A DNA stretch of 64,000 nucleotides, from the NCBI RefSeq assembly GCF_018842675.1, contig NZ_JAGTWO010000004.1, positions 1,364,001-1,428,000 of the forward strand, read 5' to 3'. Source of the stretch: Candidatus Pantoea bituminis (lineage in GTDB: Bacteria; Pseudomonadota; Gammaproteobacteria; Enterobacterales; Enterobacteriaceae). The notes under the pieces were generated by a model. The model was given only the letters and a program-made list of their open reading frames with translations, did not search any database and was not told the origin of the DNA. The position numbers and the translations under genes are program-made. Position 1 is the stretch's first letter; each line of letters opens with the position of its first letter. This document shows, piece after piece, positions 7,007 through 17,018 of this stretch.

Positions 7007-9507
7007 ATGGCATCCAAATCACTGGGCACCCTGACACTCGATCTCATTGCGCAAGTGGGTGGTTTCGTCTCAGGTATGAACCGCGCCGAGCGGGCTTCTG
7101 AGGGTTTGCGCAGGCGGGTTCAGGAAGACGCAAAAGTAACAACGGTTGCGCTGGCGGGAATTGCAACGGCGGCGGCTGGTATAGGCGTTGCAGTCGGCAC
7201 AGCCGGTTTTGCACTTCTGAAGACAACTGCCGAGCAGGTGGCCGCTACCGACCAGTGGGCGAAGTCGCTAAAGGTATCCACTCAGGAGTTATTAGCCTGG
7301 CAGTTCGCCGCAGAAAGGGCGGGCGTGTCCGGTGATAACATGGCTGATATCTTCAAAGACGTCAGCGATAAAATCGGTGATGCCACGCTTAACAAATCCG
7401 GCGATGCCGTTGACGCGCTGAATGCCTTAGGACTGTCAGCAGAAAAGCTGTCAAAAACCTCACCAGACCAGCAAATTCTGGCGATCGGTAGCGCGCTGAC
7501 CAAAATTAATTCGAACTCAGAAAAGGTCACGGTTTTAGAAAGCCTGGGCAATGATCTGTCTAAATTTCTGCCGCTCTTTGATAACAACAACGAAAAGCTG
7601 CAAAAATTTATCAGCCTTGCCAAGGATTACGGTGTGGCCCCTGATCCTGACTCTATTGATGATCTGGTGAAGGTTAATGATCTTTTCATCAATATGGAAA
7701 CTCAGGTAAAGGGCCTGAAAATGGAGATAGCCGCGGGCCTGGCTAAGGTTGACCTCAGCCCACTAAGCACGTCTCTGCAGGACGTTCATAAAATTCTGAC
7801 AGACCCTGAAGTGCTCAAAGGTCTGGTTTCAATGGTCAGTCAGGTGGCCCAACTGGCTGGATGGTTAGTTAAATCCGCAGCCGCGGCGGGAGAACTTGCA
7901 GCCAAATCAGGCACGCGGATGTCTGCTCTGGGCGGGAATATCAACGATGATGATCTCGCACAGGTACAGGAAAGAATTAAGATTATCAATGGTTACTTAG
8001 CGCAACGCTCAGGTTTTTACGATCAGGATCAGTCTTTCATAGGTTGGGTCACCGGCAAAGACGACAGCGTGAAGGCGCTGAATCAGGAGCTTCAGGGCCT
8101 TCTTGAAATCCGCGATAAGCTTCTGAAAAAGCCAGTCGCCACCCTCCCTGTAGCTCAGGCTACGGTAGTAGATGCTTCGCAGTTCAGACTTGGTGAAGGT
8201 GAAACTAACGGGAAAGTAACACCCGATGCCGGAGTCAAGAAGCTTGAGAGCGCGTTTAAGGCTACTGAACAATCCTATCTGCGACAGATTGCCCTGATTG
8301 ACACGACGGGCAAAAAAACGGCGGTGGTTACAGAGCAGCAGAAGCTTCAGTTTGATCTTGCTCAGGGTAAACTTTTCGGCCTGAATTCTTCTCAGCAAAC
8401 CCGCCTGATGCAACTGGCACAGGAAATTGACCGGCTTAATGCCCTGAAAAAGGCCAATGAAGAAAATGCCAAGGTCGCCGCCTACGTGGCGAACCTTCAG
8501 GCGCAGAATGACAACGCTCAGTCCTCACTTAATGTAGACGTGCAGGGCGCTGGATTGGGTGACAAAGAGCGCGATCGGCTGAAAGAGCGGCTGAGCATTG
8601 AGCGCAGCTTTCTCGATCAGCAGCGAGAGCTTCAGAAACAGTACCAGGGTGGTGAAATTACAAAGTCGGTTTATGACAGGGAAACTCAGGCCCTTCGCGA
8701 TGCACAGGCAGAAAGGCTCAGGATTCAGGCCGACTATTACAGTCAGGTCGATGCGCTTCAGGCCGACTGGGTAGCAGGCGCTAAAGACGGTTTTGCAAAC
8801 TGGTTTGACGAAATTGAGAATGTTTCAGGCGCGGTATCTGATGGAGTAAAGTCATCGCTTGATGGCGTATTCAGCAACGTCACTTCAATGCTGGAAGGCA
8901 ACAAGGTCAGCTGGAAATCGTGGGGCATTTCGGTTCTGCAAATCATCGAAAAAGTGGCTCTGCAAATGGCCGTTGTCAGCGCGATGAAATCCGTATCATC
9001 TTCTTCAGGCATTCTGGGAACGGTGGCATCCGGTATTGCCGGTTATTTCGGTGGTGGCGCATCGGCGGGCGCATCGGCCTCAAGCTCCTTTTCATCCGGC
9101 GCTTACAGCAACCTCAGCCTGAATGCTAAAGGGGCGTCTACGCCTCTCACGATCTCAGTCAGCACAGCAACTCAATCGTAAGCTCTCCAACACTCTTTGC
9201 TTTTGCCAAGGGGGCCGGGCTTATGGGCGAAGCAGGGCCTGAAGCCATCATGCCGTTAACCCGTGCAGCAGATGGCTCTCTGGGTGTGCGTGCTCTTGGT
9301 AGTAACAACGGCATGCCATCAGGCAATGGAGCACCGCAGGTTTACATCACTATCGACGGTAACGGTAATTCATCCACGCAATCTTCGTCGGGCATGGAAG
9401 AGTTTGGGGCCGAAATTGGCAGGTTTGTCGATCAGCGGTATCAGCAACTCAAAATGCGGGACATTCGTCCTGGCGGTGATATCTGGAATGCAATGAAAAG
9501 CAGGTAA
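7007..9507 (+). CDS. Tail tape measure protein (apparent frameshift at 9131-9134)
   Basis: This long helical protein sets tail length. The N-terminus carries the lambda-type tape measure domain (LGTLTLDLIAQVGGFVSGMNRAERA), then Ala/Gly-rich hydrophobic segments near residues 45-70, a coiled-coil middle, and the lambda gpH-like C-terminal domain. The frame breaks in GGGG at 9131-9134. One extra G continues as GGVYASHDLSQHSNSIVSS and then MGEAGPEAIMPL, ending at 9507. The restored length is about 833 residues, close to lambda gpH (853). From length, the tail should be similar to that of lambda. Confidence 0.9.
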
Positions 9508-9510
9508 CAC

Positions 9511-9849
9511 ATGGCAATCGAAATCTTCACATGGTGCCCGCGCATCAATGCAGCAGGTGAGACGAAATTCAGTACGAGAAAGGTTCAGTTCGGTGACGGT
9601 TATGCGCAGGTATCCGGGAACGGACTAAACCCACGCACCCAGAGCTGGGACCTGACGTTTACCGGAACAGAATCATTCATCTCTGCTATCAAAACTTTTC
9701 TCGACAGTCATGGCGGCGTTCGCGCATTTCAGTGGAAGCCACCACTTGAACCTACCGGGCTTTACCGCTGTGACACTTACACGCCCACGGCGCTCGGTGC
9801 GGGCTTATTCAACCTGACTGCAACGTTTGAACAGGCATTCAAACCATGA
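9511..9849 (+). CDS. Minor tail protein M-like
   Basis: This 112-residue protein of the Phage_min_tail family starts MAIEIFTWCPRINAAGE and contains VQFGDGYAQVSGNGLNPRTQSW, a strongly conserved stretch among gpM relatives. gpM is part of the tail tip where the tube nucleates. It begins four bases after the tape measure stop and overlaps the L-like gene by four bases (ATGA). Confidence 0.93.
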   Translation: MAIEIFTWCPRINAAGETKFSTRKVQFGDGYAQVSGNGLNPRTQSWDLTFTGTESFISAIKTFLDSHGGVRAFQWKPPLEPTGLYRCDTYTPTALGAGLFNLTATFEQAFKP

Positions 9850-10601
9850 GCATTAACAGCGACTATCAGAAGCTTGAACCCGGCAACGCGGTACGCCTCT
9901 TTGAGGTTGATGGCTCCGCGTTCGGCGTAGATGATGTGCTGCGTTTTCATGCATGCAACATTCCTCATACCGAAGCTGAAATATTGGCGGCTAATGGGGA
10001 TGAATCAAAACTTCCCGCGAAATCTGTCTGGTGGCAGGGGCAGGAATACAAAGCGTGGCCGTGCAAAATTGACGGCATGGAAACATCCACAACCGGCAGC
10101 AGTGCGCAGCCCAAACTGACGGTGGCAAACCTTGATGGTTCAATCACCGCACTGTGTCTTGCCTATGACGATATGCTTCAGGCAAAGGTGTCCATCCATG
10201 ACACGCTGGCAAAATATCTCGATGCCAAAAACTTCCCGGCAGGGAATGCGACTGCGGATGCTACGCAGGAAAAGCTGAAGGTGTTTTACATCGACAGCAA
10301 AAGCGCCGAGACAAAAAATCAGGTTGAATTTACGCTCAGCAGTCCGATAGACCTGCAGGGGCTGATGATCCCCACGCGTCAGCTTCATTCCCTGTGCACC
10401 TGGTGCATTCGTGGAAAGTACCGGACAGGTGACGGCTGCGATTACGCCGGAACGCGTTACTTCGACAAATTCAATAATCCCGTAGACGATCCCTCACTCG
10501 ACGAATGCAGCGGCACATTGACCGGCTGCAAGCTGCGCTTTGGCGAGAATGAGGAATTGTCATTCGGTGGTTTTCCAGGAACGTCGCTTATCAGGAGCTA
10601 G
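9846..10601 (+). CDS. Minor tail protein L-like
   Basis: This 251-residue tail tip protein has the C-terminal cysteine set (LCTWCIRGKYRTGDGCDY ... CSGTLTGC) that in lambda gpL ligates an iron-sulfur cluster. The N-terminal domain forms part of the distal tube hub. The start overlaps the M-like stop, and the stop is followed three bases later by the K-like ATG, consistent with one translationally coupled tip module. Confidence 0.93.
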   Translation: MSINSDYQKLEPGNAVRLFEVDGSAFGVDDVLRFHACNIPHTEAEILAANGDESKLPAKSVWWQGQEYKAWPCKIDGMETSTTGSSAQPKLTVANLDGSITALCLAYDDMLQAKVSIHDTLAKYLDAKNFPAGNATADATQEKLKVFYIDSKSAETKNQVEFTLSSPIDLQGLMIPTRQLHSLCTWCIRGKYRTGDGCDYAGTRYFDKFNNPVDDPSLDECSGTLTGCKLRFGENEELSFGGFPGTSLIRS

Positions 10602-10603
10602 CC

Positions 10604-11314
10604 ATGCGACAAAAAACAATCAGTGCCATTATGGCGCACGCCGCTGCTGAGTACCCTCGTGAGTGCTGTGGTGTGGTGGCGCAGAAAAGCCGGGTCGAGC
10701 GTTATTTCCCCTGCCGAAATCTGGCACCTGAACCCAAAGAACAGTTTAACCTTTCCCCGGAAGATTATTCGCTGGCAGAAGACTGGGGAACTATTACCGC
10801 AATTGTTCACAGCCATCCTGATGCAACAACACGTCCCAGCCTGCTGGATGAAGCGCAGTGCGACGCGCACGGTGTTCCCTGGCATATCATCAGCTGGCCG
10901 GAAGGAGACCTTCGCACCATACAGCCACGTGAAGAGTTGCCTCTTATAGGCCGTCCTTTCGTGCTTGGACATTCAGACTGCTGGGGTTTAGTAATGAGCT
11001 ATTTCAGGCAGACTTATGGCATTGAATTAGCGGATTACCGGGTTGATTATCCGTGGTGGGAGGATCAGTACAGCGAAAATTTTTATCAGGAAAACTGGTA
11101 CGATTGCGGGTTTCGTGAATTCACTGGAGAAACACAGGCCGGTGACATGATGATCATGCAGGTTCAGTCTAATAAGTGGAATCATGCAGGCATCTTGCTG
11201 GAAGGTAATATGATGCTTCACCACCTCTATGGGCGCGTTAGTAGCCGTATTCCCTACGGAGGCTACTGGCAGGAACGTACTATGAAAGCTGTCCGGCATA
11301 TCACACAATTTTAG
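10604..11314 (+). CDS. Tail assembly protein K-like: JAMM + NlpC/P60
   Basis: This 236-residue two-domain enzyme has an N-terminal JAB1/MPN (JAMM) domain with the metal and catalytic set Glu20, His69, His71 (HSHP) and Asp82. Its C-terminal NlpC/P60 domain has Cys126 (HSDCWGL) and His194 (NHAGI). Both active sites are intact. In lambda, gpK is needed for tail tip assembly and is thought to process a tip protein and help cross peptidoglycan. A GGAGCTAGCC ribosome-binding site precedes the ATG. Confidence 0.93.
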   Translation: MRQKTISAIMAHAAAEYPRECCGVVAQKSRVERYFPCRNLAPEPKEQFNLSPEDYSLAEDWGTITAIVHSHPDATTRPSLLDEAQCDAHGVPWHIISWPEGDLRTIQPREELPLIGRPFVLGHSDCWGLVMSYFRQTYGIELADYRVDYPWWEDQYSENFYQENWYDCGFREFTGETQAGDMMIMQVQSNKWNHAGILLEGNMMLHHLYGRVSSRIPYGGYWQERTMKAVRHITQF

Positions 11315-11345
11315 TTAATAAATACTTTAACATCATAGATATTTC

Positions 11346-11374
11346 TTGAAATTATTTACCTTTAAAAGTATTTA
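11346..11374 (+). promoter_or_regulatory. Candidate moron promoter
   Basis: TTGAAA and TATTTA are spaced by 17 bases in an AT-rich gap after the K-like gene. Together with the terminator at 12140-12160 it would make the two small genes below an autonomously expressed cassette within the late operon. Confidence 0.35.
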
Positions 11375-11409
11375 AGACAATAATCAAAATCTGATGTGAA
11401 GGATAGGTA

Positions 11410-11696
11410 ATGGATAAGCACAAGAACGGTAAGAATCTAAGAGTAAAGGCTCACCATAATGCTATTGAATTCTATCTATGTGTAGTTAAAGGAAAGTCCC
11501 CAGATCATGTACCTAATAATGAACTGGAGGCTGACGTGGTGCATTTTAGTATTGCTCGCTCAAAAAAGAATTTGATGATAACATAATTGAAGTTTTGAAT
11601 GAGGTTGAAACTGGTGTTGAAGTGATTTGCTTGTGTATCTCAGATGTGGTTTATGAATATGCTTATAGCCGCGCCAAGGAATTATCAGTAAATTAA
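11410..11696 (+). CDS. Small AT-rich phage accessory protein, unknown (apparent frameshift at 11562-11567)
   Basis: From the ATG at 11410 the frame encodes MDKHKNGKNLRVKAHHNAIEF and following residues, then stops early at 11587. One extra A in the run at 11562-11567 continues as SKKEFDDNIIEVLNEVETGVEVI and ends ELSVN at 11694-11696, giving about 95 residues. The restored protein is alpha/beta-looking and acidic. I recognise no family. Its low GC compared with the flanking tail genes marks recent insertion into the late operon, as is usual for morons. No function is proposed. Confidence 0.6.
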
Positions 11697-11706
11697 GGAT
11701 GTCATT

Positions 11707-12135
11707 ATGAAAAAAATATTTTTAGCTATTGCTGTAATGACCCTTTCAGCATGCTCTACATCACAGGTAAGCTCTCAGGAAGCAAAGCAAGTCCCTAAAG
11801 ACAGAGTCTTCTATAACGAAACCGGAACATCGAAAATCACCATAACGCGTGATAGTGGGTGGATGGCCGGGGGTGGATGCTACGTCATGACTATTATTGA
11901 CGGAAAAGATATAGCAAGAATGGATACCTCTGAAACAATCACAATCCAAGTTCCAGAAGGTCGCCACATACTAGGGTTTAAAGGTGATAAGTACGGTAAT
12001 GGATTGTGTTCTGTTGGCTCAGATAAGCCATTCAAAGAATCATCTATAGAAATAAAAGATGGTGAAACTCAATACTTCAGGATTACAGGTAATACTAATA
12101 CTGGTCTAGACATAAGACCCACATCATCAATTTGA
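11707..12135 (+). CDS. Phage-encoded lipoprotein (moron)
   Basis: This 142-residue protein has a lipoprotein signal: a basic start MKKIF, a hydrophobic core, and the lipobox LSAC with the lipidated Cys at about residue 16. The mature part is beta-rich with two further Cys residues (GGGCYV and NGLCSV) that could form a disulphide. It lies between the K- and I-like tail genes, is AT-rich and is followed by its own terminator. I infer an outer-membrane or periplasmic role in lysogenic conversion, for example receptor masking, but no named family is evident. Confidence 0.72.
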   Translation: MKKIFLAIAVMTLSACSTSQVSSQEAKQVPKDRVFYNETGTSKITITRDSGWMAGGGCYVMTIIDGKDIARMDTSETITIQVPEGRHILGFKGDKYGNGLCSVGSDKPFKESSIEIKDGETQYFRITGNTNTGLDIRPTSSI

Positions 12136-12139
12136 ATTT

Positions 12140-12160
12140 ACCCGCTTAGGCGGGTTTTTT
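12140..12160 (+). terminator. Intrinsic terminator after lipoprotein gene
   Basis: The stem ACCCGC/GCGGGT with tetraloop TTAG is followed by six T. It closes the moron cassette. The I-like tail gene begins 13 bases later. Confidence 0.8.
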
Positions 12161-12172
12161 ATTGGGTGAAGA

Positions 12173-12778
12173 ATGAAAGAACAAATGACTGAAATACATC
12201 TTTTCGGTGTTTTGGGTAAAACATTTGGAAGAGTTCATAACAGGCTAATCAGTAAAGTTCATGAAGCGACCATAGCACTATCCGCAACGGTTGATGGATT
12301 TGGTGCCTTTATGAGAACAAGTAAAAAACGCGGAATAACATATGCGGTTTTCCGTGGGAAGCAGAATCTAGGGGAAGATGATCTTGGTTTCCCGGTAACG
12401 AAAGAGGTTATCAAAATAGTCCCCGTCGTAATCGGCAGCAAGCGTGCAGGTGCTCTACAAACCATATTAGGTGCTGTGTTGGTCGTGGTAGGCGTAGTGA
12501 TTAGCGCATTTACAAGCTGGACAATTGCTGGTGTTGGTGTTGGTGGTGCCATTACTAGTTTAGGCGTTTCGATGATGGCTGGTGGTGTTATACAGCTCTT
12601 GTCTCCACAAACCGCAGGATTGGCAAGTAAACAGGATGTGGATAACAGGGCTTCTTACGCTTTTGGTAGCCCGACAAATACTGCTGCACAAGGTTATCCT
12701 GTTCCTCTTCTTTACGGTCAGCGTCGCATCGGTGGTGCGATTATCTCTGCGGGCATTTACGTAGAAGACCAGCAGTAA
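12173..12778 (+). CDS. Tail assembly protein I-like
   Basis: This 201-residue protein belongs to the lambda tail I family. It has an N-terminal beta-grasp-like domain (TEIHLFGVLGKTFGRVH). A hydrophobic glycine-rich segment follows (about residues 95-145, GAVLVVVGVVISAF and GGAITSLGVSMMAGG). The conserved C-terminal YPVPLLYGQRRIGGAIISAGI is followed by a short tail. It is required for tip assembly upstream of the central fibre J. A GGTGAAG ribosome-binding site precedes the ATG. A hairpin terminator separates it from J. Confidence 0.92.
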   Translation: MKEQMTEIHLFGVLGKTFGRVHNRLISKVHEATIALSATVDGFGAFMRTSKKRGITYAVFRGKQNLGEDDLGFPVTKEVIKIVPVVIGSKRAGALQTILGAVLVVVGVVISAFTSWTIAGVGVGGAITSLGVSMMAGGVIQLLSPQTAGLASKQDVDNRASYAFGSPTNTAAQGYPVPLLYGQRRIGGAIISAGIYVEDQQ

Positions 12779-12803
12779 ATACCTGAACCCTAACAATCTT
12801 TAA

Positions 12804-12826
12804 GGCTCGCTTCGGCGGGCTTTTTT
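12804..12826 (+). terminator. Intrinsic terminator before J-like gene
   Basis: GCTCGC/GCGGGC stem (one G-U pair) with TTCG loop and six T. Confidence 0.75.
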
Positions 12827-12837
12827 ATGAGCAGAAT

Positions 12838-15800
12838 ATGGCTAAAGCTAACGCTATCAAAGGCCGCAAGGGCGGCTCATCAGAATCACGAACGCCTACC
12901 GAACAGCCAGACGACCTCCAGTCTGTAGCGAAAGCCAAAATCCTTCTTGCGCTTGGTGAAGGTGAGTTTTACGGCGGTCTTACTGGTAAACAAATTTACC
13001 TTGATGGCACTGCTATAGAAAACGAAGACGGCTCTCAGAATTTCAGTGGGGTAACATGGGAGTTTAGAGCCGGAACTCAGGCCCAAAATTATATTCAGGG
13101 TATACCTGGTACCGAAAACGAAATATCTGTCGGAACAGAGGTATCCAGCTCGACAGCGTGGGTACATACATTCACTAACACTCAGCTTTCAGCTATTCGT
13201 CTGCGACTCAAATGGCCTTCGATTTTCAAGCAGGAAGATGACGGCGATCTGGTTGGTAACTCTATCAGTTACGCAGTGGACCTTCAGACTGATGGCGGCT
13301 CTTGGGTTACTGTTATCAGTACCGCAGTTACCGGTAAGACTACAACTGGTTACGAACGTAGTCACCGTATTGATTTACCGCATGCAGGCAGCACATGGAC
13401 CGTGCGTGTGCGTAAAATTACTGCTGATGCAAACAGCGCCAAAATTGGCGATACGATGTCGATCCAGAGCTACACCGAGGTCATTGACGCCAAGCTCAGA
13501 TACCCTAATACCGCACTTCTTTATATAGAATTCGATTCAAGTCAATTCAACGGCAGTATCCCGCAAATCACCTGTGAACCTAAAGGCCGTATTATTCGTG
13601 TGCCGGATAATTACGATCCATCTAGCCGTTCTTATTCCGGTACCTGGCTTGGCTCGTTCAGATGGGCCTGGACAGACAATCCTGCATGGATTTTCTATGA
13701 CATTGTTGTTTCAGACCGGTTTGGCTTAGGTGACCGGCTAACTGCCGCAAATATCGATAAATGGTCGCTGTATCAGGTTGCACAGTATTGCGATCAAATG
13801 GTTCCTGATGGAAAGGGAGGTAGCGGAACAGAGCCTCGTTACAAGTGCGATGTTTATGTACAGACCCGAAATGATGCCTATACAGTTATGCGAGATTTTG
13901 CGGCCATTTTCCGTGGCATGACCTACTGGGGTGGTGATCAGATAGTAGCTCTGGCTGACATGCCACGAGATGTTGATTACAGCTTTACGAATGCCAACGT
14001 CGTTGACGGCGAATTTGCCTATCAGAGCAGCACAACCAAGACACGCTACACATCTGCACTGGTCTCCTATTCCGACCCTGATAACGGCTATGCAGACGCA
14101 ATGGAACCAGTATTCGAGAAGGACCTTGTCAGCCGCTATAAGGTTTTCAACCAGCTTGAAGTTACGGCTATTGGCTGCACACGTCAGTCAGAGGCAAACC
14201 GAAAAGGGCGCTGGGGTATTCTCACCGACAATAAAGACCGCGTTGTTTCTTTCAGCGTAGGGCTTGATGGTGACATACCTCAGCCGGGCCATATCATTGC
14301 GGTTGCAGACCAAAACTTATCAGGAAGAGTGGCAGGAGGCCGTATCCGTTCAGTGAATGGGCGTTCTCTGACAATGGACAGAGTTCCTGATGCTGTTGCA
14401 GGAGACCGGCTTATGGTCAACCTGCCCAGCGGTGCGGCGCAGGGCCGTACAATCCAGTCGGTTTCTGGTGAGGTTGTGGCAGTCACGACAGCTTTTTCAG
14501 AGACGCCTGAAGCTGAATGCGTATGGGTAGTGGAATCCAGTGAGCTTTATGCACAGCAATACAGGGTTACAACGGTTACTGAAAACGATGACGGAACATT
14601 CACAATCACCGGTGCGGCACATGACCCTGATAAGTACGCACGTATAGATACCGGTGCAGTTATTGATGAGCGGCCTGTAAGTGTTATCCCTCCCGGTAAT
14701 CAGGCTCCGCCATCTAATATCATCATCGACTCATACTCAGTCGTTCAGCAGGGCATCAGTATCGAAACGATGCGAGCGCAATGGGATGCGGTAGCCAATG
14801 CCATTGCTTATGAAGCGCAGTGGCGTCGTAATGATGGCAACTGGATCAATGTTGCGCGTTCATCAACCGCCTCGTTTGAGGTCCCGAGCATTTATGCCGG
14901 TCGCTATCTGGTGCGGGTGCGGGCAATTAATGCGGCTGAAATTTCTTCTGGATGGGGTTACTCAACAGAAAAAACACTGACAGGTAAAGTCGGCAATCCG
15001 CCAAAGCCGGTTGGCTTCACTGCATCGGAAAATGTGATCTTTGGTATTGAACTCAACTGGGGATTCCCGGCCAACACCGGGGACACATTGAAAACCGAAA
15101 TTCAGTACAGCCTGACGGCAGATGGTGCTTCACCAATGTTGCTGGCTGACGTTCCTTATCCGTCTCGTAAATATCAGCAAATGGGCCTTAAAGCAGGGCA
15201 AATTTTCTGGTACCGGGCACAGCTGGTAGATAAGACCGGTAACGAAAGCGGGTTTACCGACTGGGTTCGTGGAATGTCCAGCGTAGACGTTGACGATATT
15301 CTGGGTGATATCGTTGATAAAGTTCTTGAGTCGGATGCCGGGAAGCAGCTGATATCAAAAGTTGATACCAGTATCGACGCGATAGAAGCCATGTACTGGG
15401 CTGATATTGAAAACTCCCTTGCCAACGATGCCGATATCCAGCGCTGGCGCGCGCAGGACGGGAACCGCAAAGCCGAAATCATTGAGACCAATAAAACCAT
15501 TGTGACCAATGATATGGCTTATGCGGAGAAGTTCAGCCAGGTACAGGCAAGCGTTGATGACAACTCGGCTATTGTTCAGGAAACGTCTTCAGCTATGGCG
15601 ACTCTCGACGGTAAGCTTTCAGCCCAGTATTCAATTAAGGTCGCCGTCGATCAGAACGGCAGGCAGTACGCTGCGGGAATGGGCATCGGTGTTGAGAGCA
15701 CGCCAGAGGGAATGCAATCGCAGGTTCTCTTTCTTGCTGACCGCTTTTCAATAATGTCCGCTGCCGGGCAGAATTTTTACTCCCCGTTTACCGTACAGAA

Positions 15801-16044
15801 CGGCCAGGTGTTTATTAGTCAGGCTTTCATAGGTGAGGGCTGGATAACAAACGCCATGATCGGGAACTACATTCAGTCTACTAACTATGTAGCCAGCACC
15901 ACAGGATGGCGGCTTGATAAAAATGGAACGTTTGAAAATAACGGCTCTGTGGCCGGTGAGGGGAGGATGGTTCAGACGAATATACGTATCGTATCTTACG
16001 ACGAAAATAATAATCCCGCTGCCGTCATGGGTAGAAGACTATGA
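12838..16044 (+). CDS. Central tail fibre / host specificity protein J-like
   Basis: This 1068-residue protein forms the trimeric tail tip that contacts the host receptor. The first roughly 550 residues carry the tip-attachment domains conserved with lambda gpJ (WEFRAGTQAQNYIQGIPG, ITCEPKGRIIRVPDNYDP). Two fibronectin type III-like domains follow at about residues 630-800. A DUF1983-type region lies near residues 940-1000 (QYSIKVAVDQNGRQYAAGMGIG). The C-terminal receptor-binding part is short compared with lambda (1132 residues). The stop overlaps the next ATG. Confidence 0.94.
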   Translation: MAKANAIKGRKGGSSESRTPTEQPDDLQSVAKAKILLALGEGEFYGGLTGKQIYLDGTAIENEDGSQNFSGVTWEFRAGTQAQNYIQGIPGTENEISVGTEVSSSTAWVHTFTNTQLSAIRLRLKWPSIFKQEDDGDLVGNSISYAVDLQTDGGSWVTVISTAVTGKTTTGYERSHRIDLPHAGSTWTVRVRKITADANSAKIGDTMSIQSYTEVIDAKLRYPNTALLYIEFDSSQFNGSIPQITCEPKGRIIRVPDNYDPSSRSYSGTWLGSFRWAWTDNPAWIFYDIVVSDRFGLGDRLTAANIDKWSLYQVAQYCDQMVPDGKGGSGTEPRYKCDVYVQTRNDAYTVMRDFAAIFRGMTYWGGDQIVALADMPRDVDYSFTNANVVDGEFAYQSSTTKTRYTSALVSYSDPDNGYADAMEPVFEKDLVSRYKVFNQLEVTAIGCTRQSEANRKGRWGILTDNKDRVVSFSVGLDGDIPQPGHIIAVADQNLSGRVAGGRIRSVNGRSLTMDRVPDAVAGDRLMVNLPSGAAQGRTIQSVSGEVVAVTTAFSETPEAECVWVVESSELYAQQYRVTTVTENDDGTFTITGAAHDPDKYARIDTGAVIDERPVSVIPPGNQAPPSNIIIDSYSVVQQGISIETMRAQWDAVANAIAYEAQWRRNDGNWINVARSSTASFEVPSIYAGRYLVRVRAINAAEISSGWGYSTEKTLTGKVGNPPKPVGFTASENVIFGIELNWGFPANTGDTLKTEIQYSLTADGASPMLLADVPYPSRKYQQMGLKAGQIFWYRAQLVDKTGNESGFTDWVRGMSSVDVDDILGDIVDKVLESDAGKQLISKVDTSIDAIEAMYWADIENSLANDADIQRWRAQDGNRKAEIIETNKTIVTNDMAYAEKFSQVQASVDDNSAIVQETSSAMATLDGKLSAQYSIKVAVDQNGRQYAAGMGIGVESTPEGMQSQVLFLADRFSIMSAAGQNFYSPFTVQNGQVFISQAFIGEGWITNAMIGNYIQSTNYVASTTGWRLDKNGTFENNGSVAGEGRMVQTNIRIVSYDENNNPAAVMGRRL

Positions 16045-17018
16045 GTTTTGGACTTCAGACTTTCATCAAGGGGACATCATTTGATGTCCTTGCTTCAATG
16101 TCATTCAACTTCGTGGTTGATATCACAACTATTTCAGGTGCCGGAAGTAAAACCTATCTGTATCCGAACTTTGTAATTAGCGCGGCGTTGATGAATACGT
16201 TCTCGGCTGTAGGCACTGATGCCCGAAGCTATAACGTTTCCGTCAGCGGCCAGACCGTCTCATGGAACGTGGCGAATGCCTGCAAAATTATGGTTACGGC
16301 CACACCGGCACCCGGTTCAGACAGTTCCAAATATTTTGGCTTTACTCTTTATGATAACAGTACGAACCCGAGAACACTGAAGCTGGCTCCTGACTTTACG
16401 CCCTATAATCTGGTTCAGGTAATCGACCTGACCCCGGCGTACAATCAGGTTCTGCAAACCAGTATTCCGGCTTCGGTCCCGATGATTGCTTTTCATCGCG
16501 CAACGAATAATAGTTACGATCATGTGTGGTGGAATGAAATAAATCAGAACGGATACTGGGCATTACAGTTCAGGGGTAATACGGGCTTATTTCCCATGCA
16601 GCCGTGCAGAATTTATTTATTTGCAAAGATGCTGGTGAATATACCTAACTGGGGATTCTTTCTTTACAACGGCGGCGCGGACAAAATGGTATGGCACAGT
16701 AACTGCCTGCCCCTGCGGATGAGTATCCTGAACGGTGGAACGATTACTTCCTCTGTGCCTCTTGCTTCAACTAATGGAGTTACAAGCTGCTTATTTCAGC
16801 CTAGCGACCCGAGCTTTCCTTCTGTCGGAACTCAATGGTTTGAATGTGCCAGTGGGGGCATGAACTCAGCAGGTAATTACGCGGCCACAGCAAATGACAG
16901 GTACCAGCAAACGACTTATAACGGGACTTCAAGGCCACCAACATGGGTGGCCGGAACGATAGGTTACACTGAGTGCAATTATTACGATGCCTATTACCGG
17001 CAGGCGTTAGGGGTTTAA
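16041..17018 (+). CDS. Tail-tip-associated protein of unknown function
   Basis: This 325-residue protein is translationally coupled to J (ATGA overlap). The sequence is rich in Tyr, Asn, Ser and Thr, beta-like throughout, with MSFGLQTFIKGTSFDVLASMSFNFVVD at the start and several Trp residues (HVWWNEINQNGYWAL). This composition fits a secreted or virion-surface carbohydrate- or receptor-contacting protein. I cannot name the family. Its position suggests either a distal J accessory or a split-off receptor-binding module. The last 12 bases overlap a lipoprotein gene on the opposite strand. Confidence 0.75.
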   Translation: MSFGLQTFIKGTSFDVLASMSFNFVVDITTISGAGSKTYLYPNFVISAALMNTFSAVGTDARSYNVSVSGQTVSWNVANACKIMVTATPAPGSDSSKYFGFTLYDNSTNPRTLKLAPDFTPYNLVQVIDLTPAYNQVLQTSIPASVPMIAFHRATNNSYDHVWWNEINQNGYWALQFRGNTGLFPMQPCRIYLFAKMLVNIPNWGFFLYNGGADKMVWHSNCLPLRMSILNGGTITSSVPLASTNGVTSCLFQPSDPSFPSVGTQWFECASGGMNSAGNYAATANDRYQQTTYNGTSRPPTWVAGTIGYTECNYYDAYYRQALGV

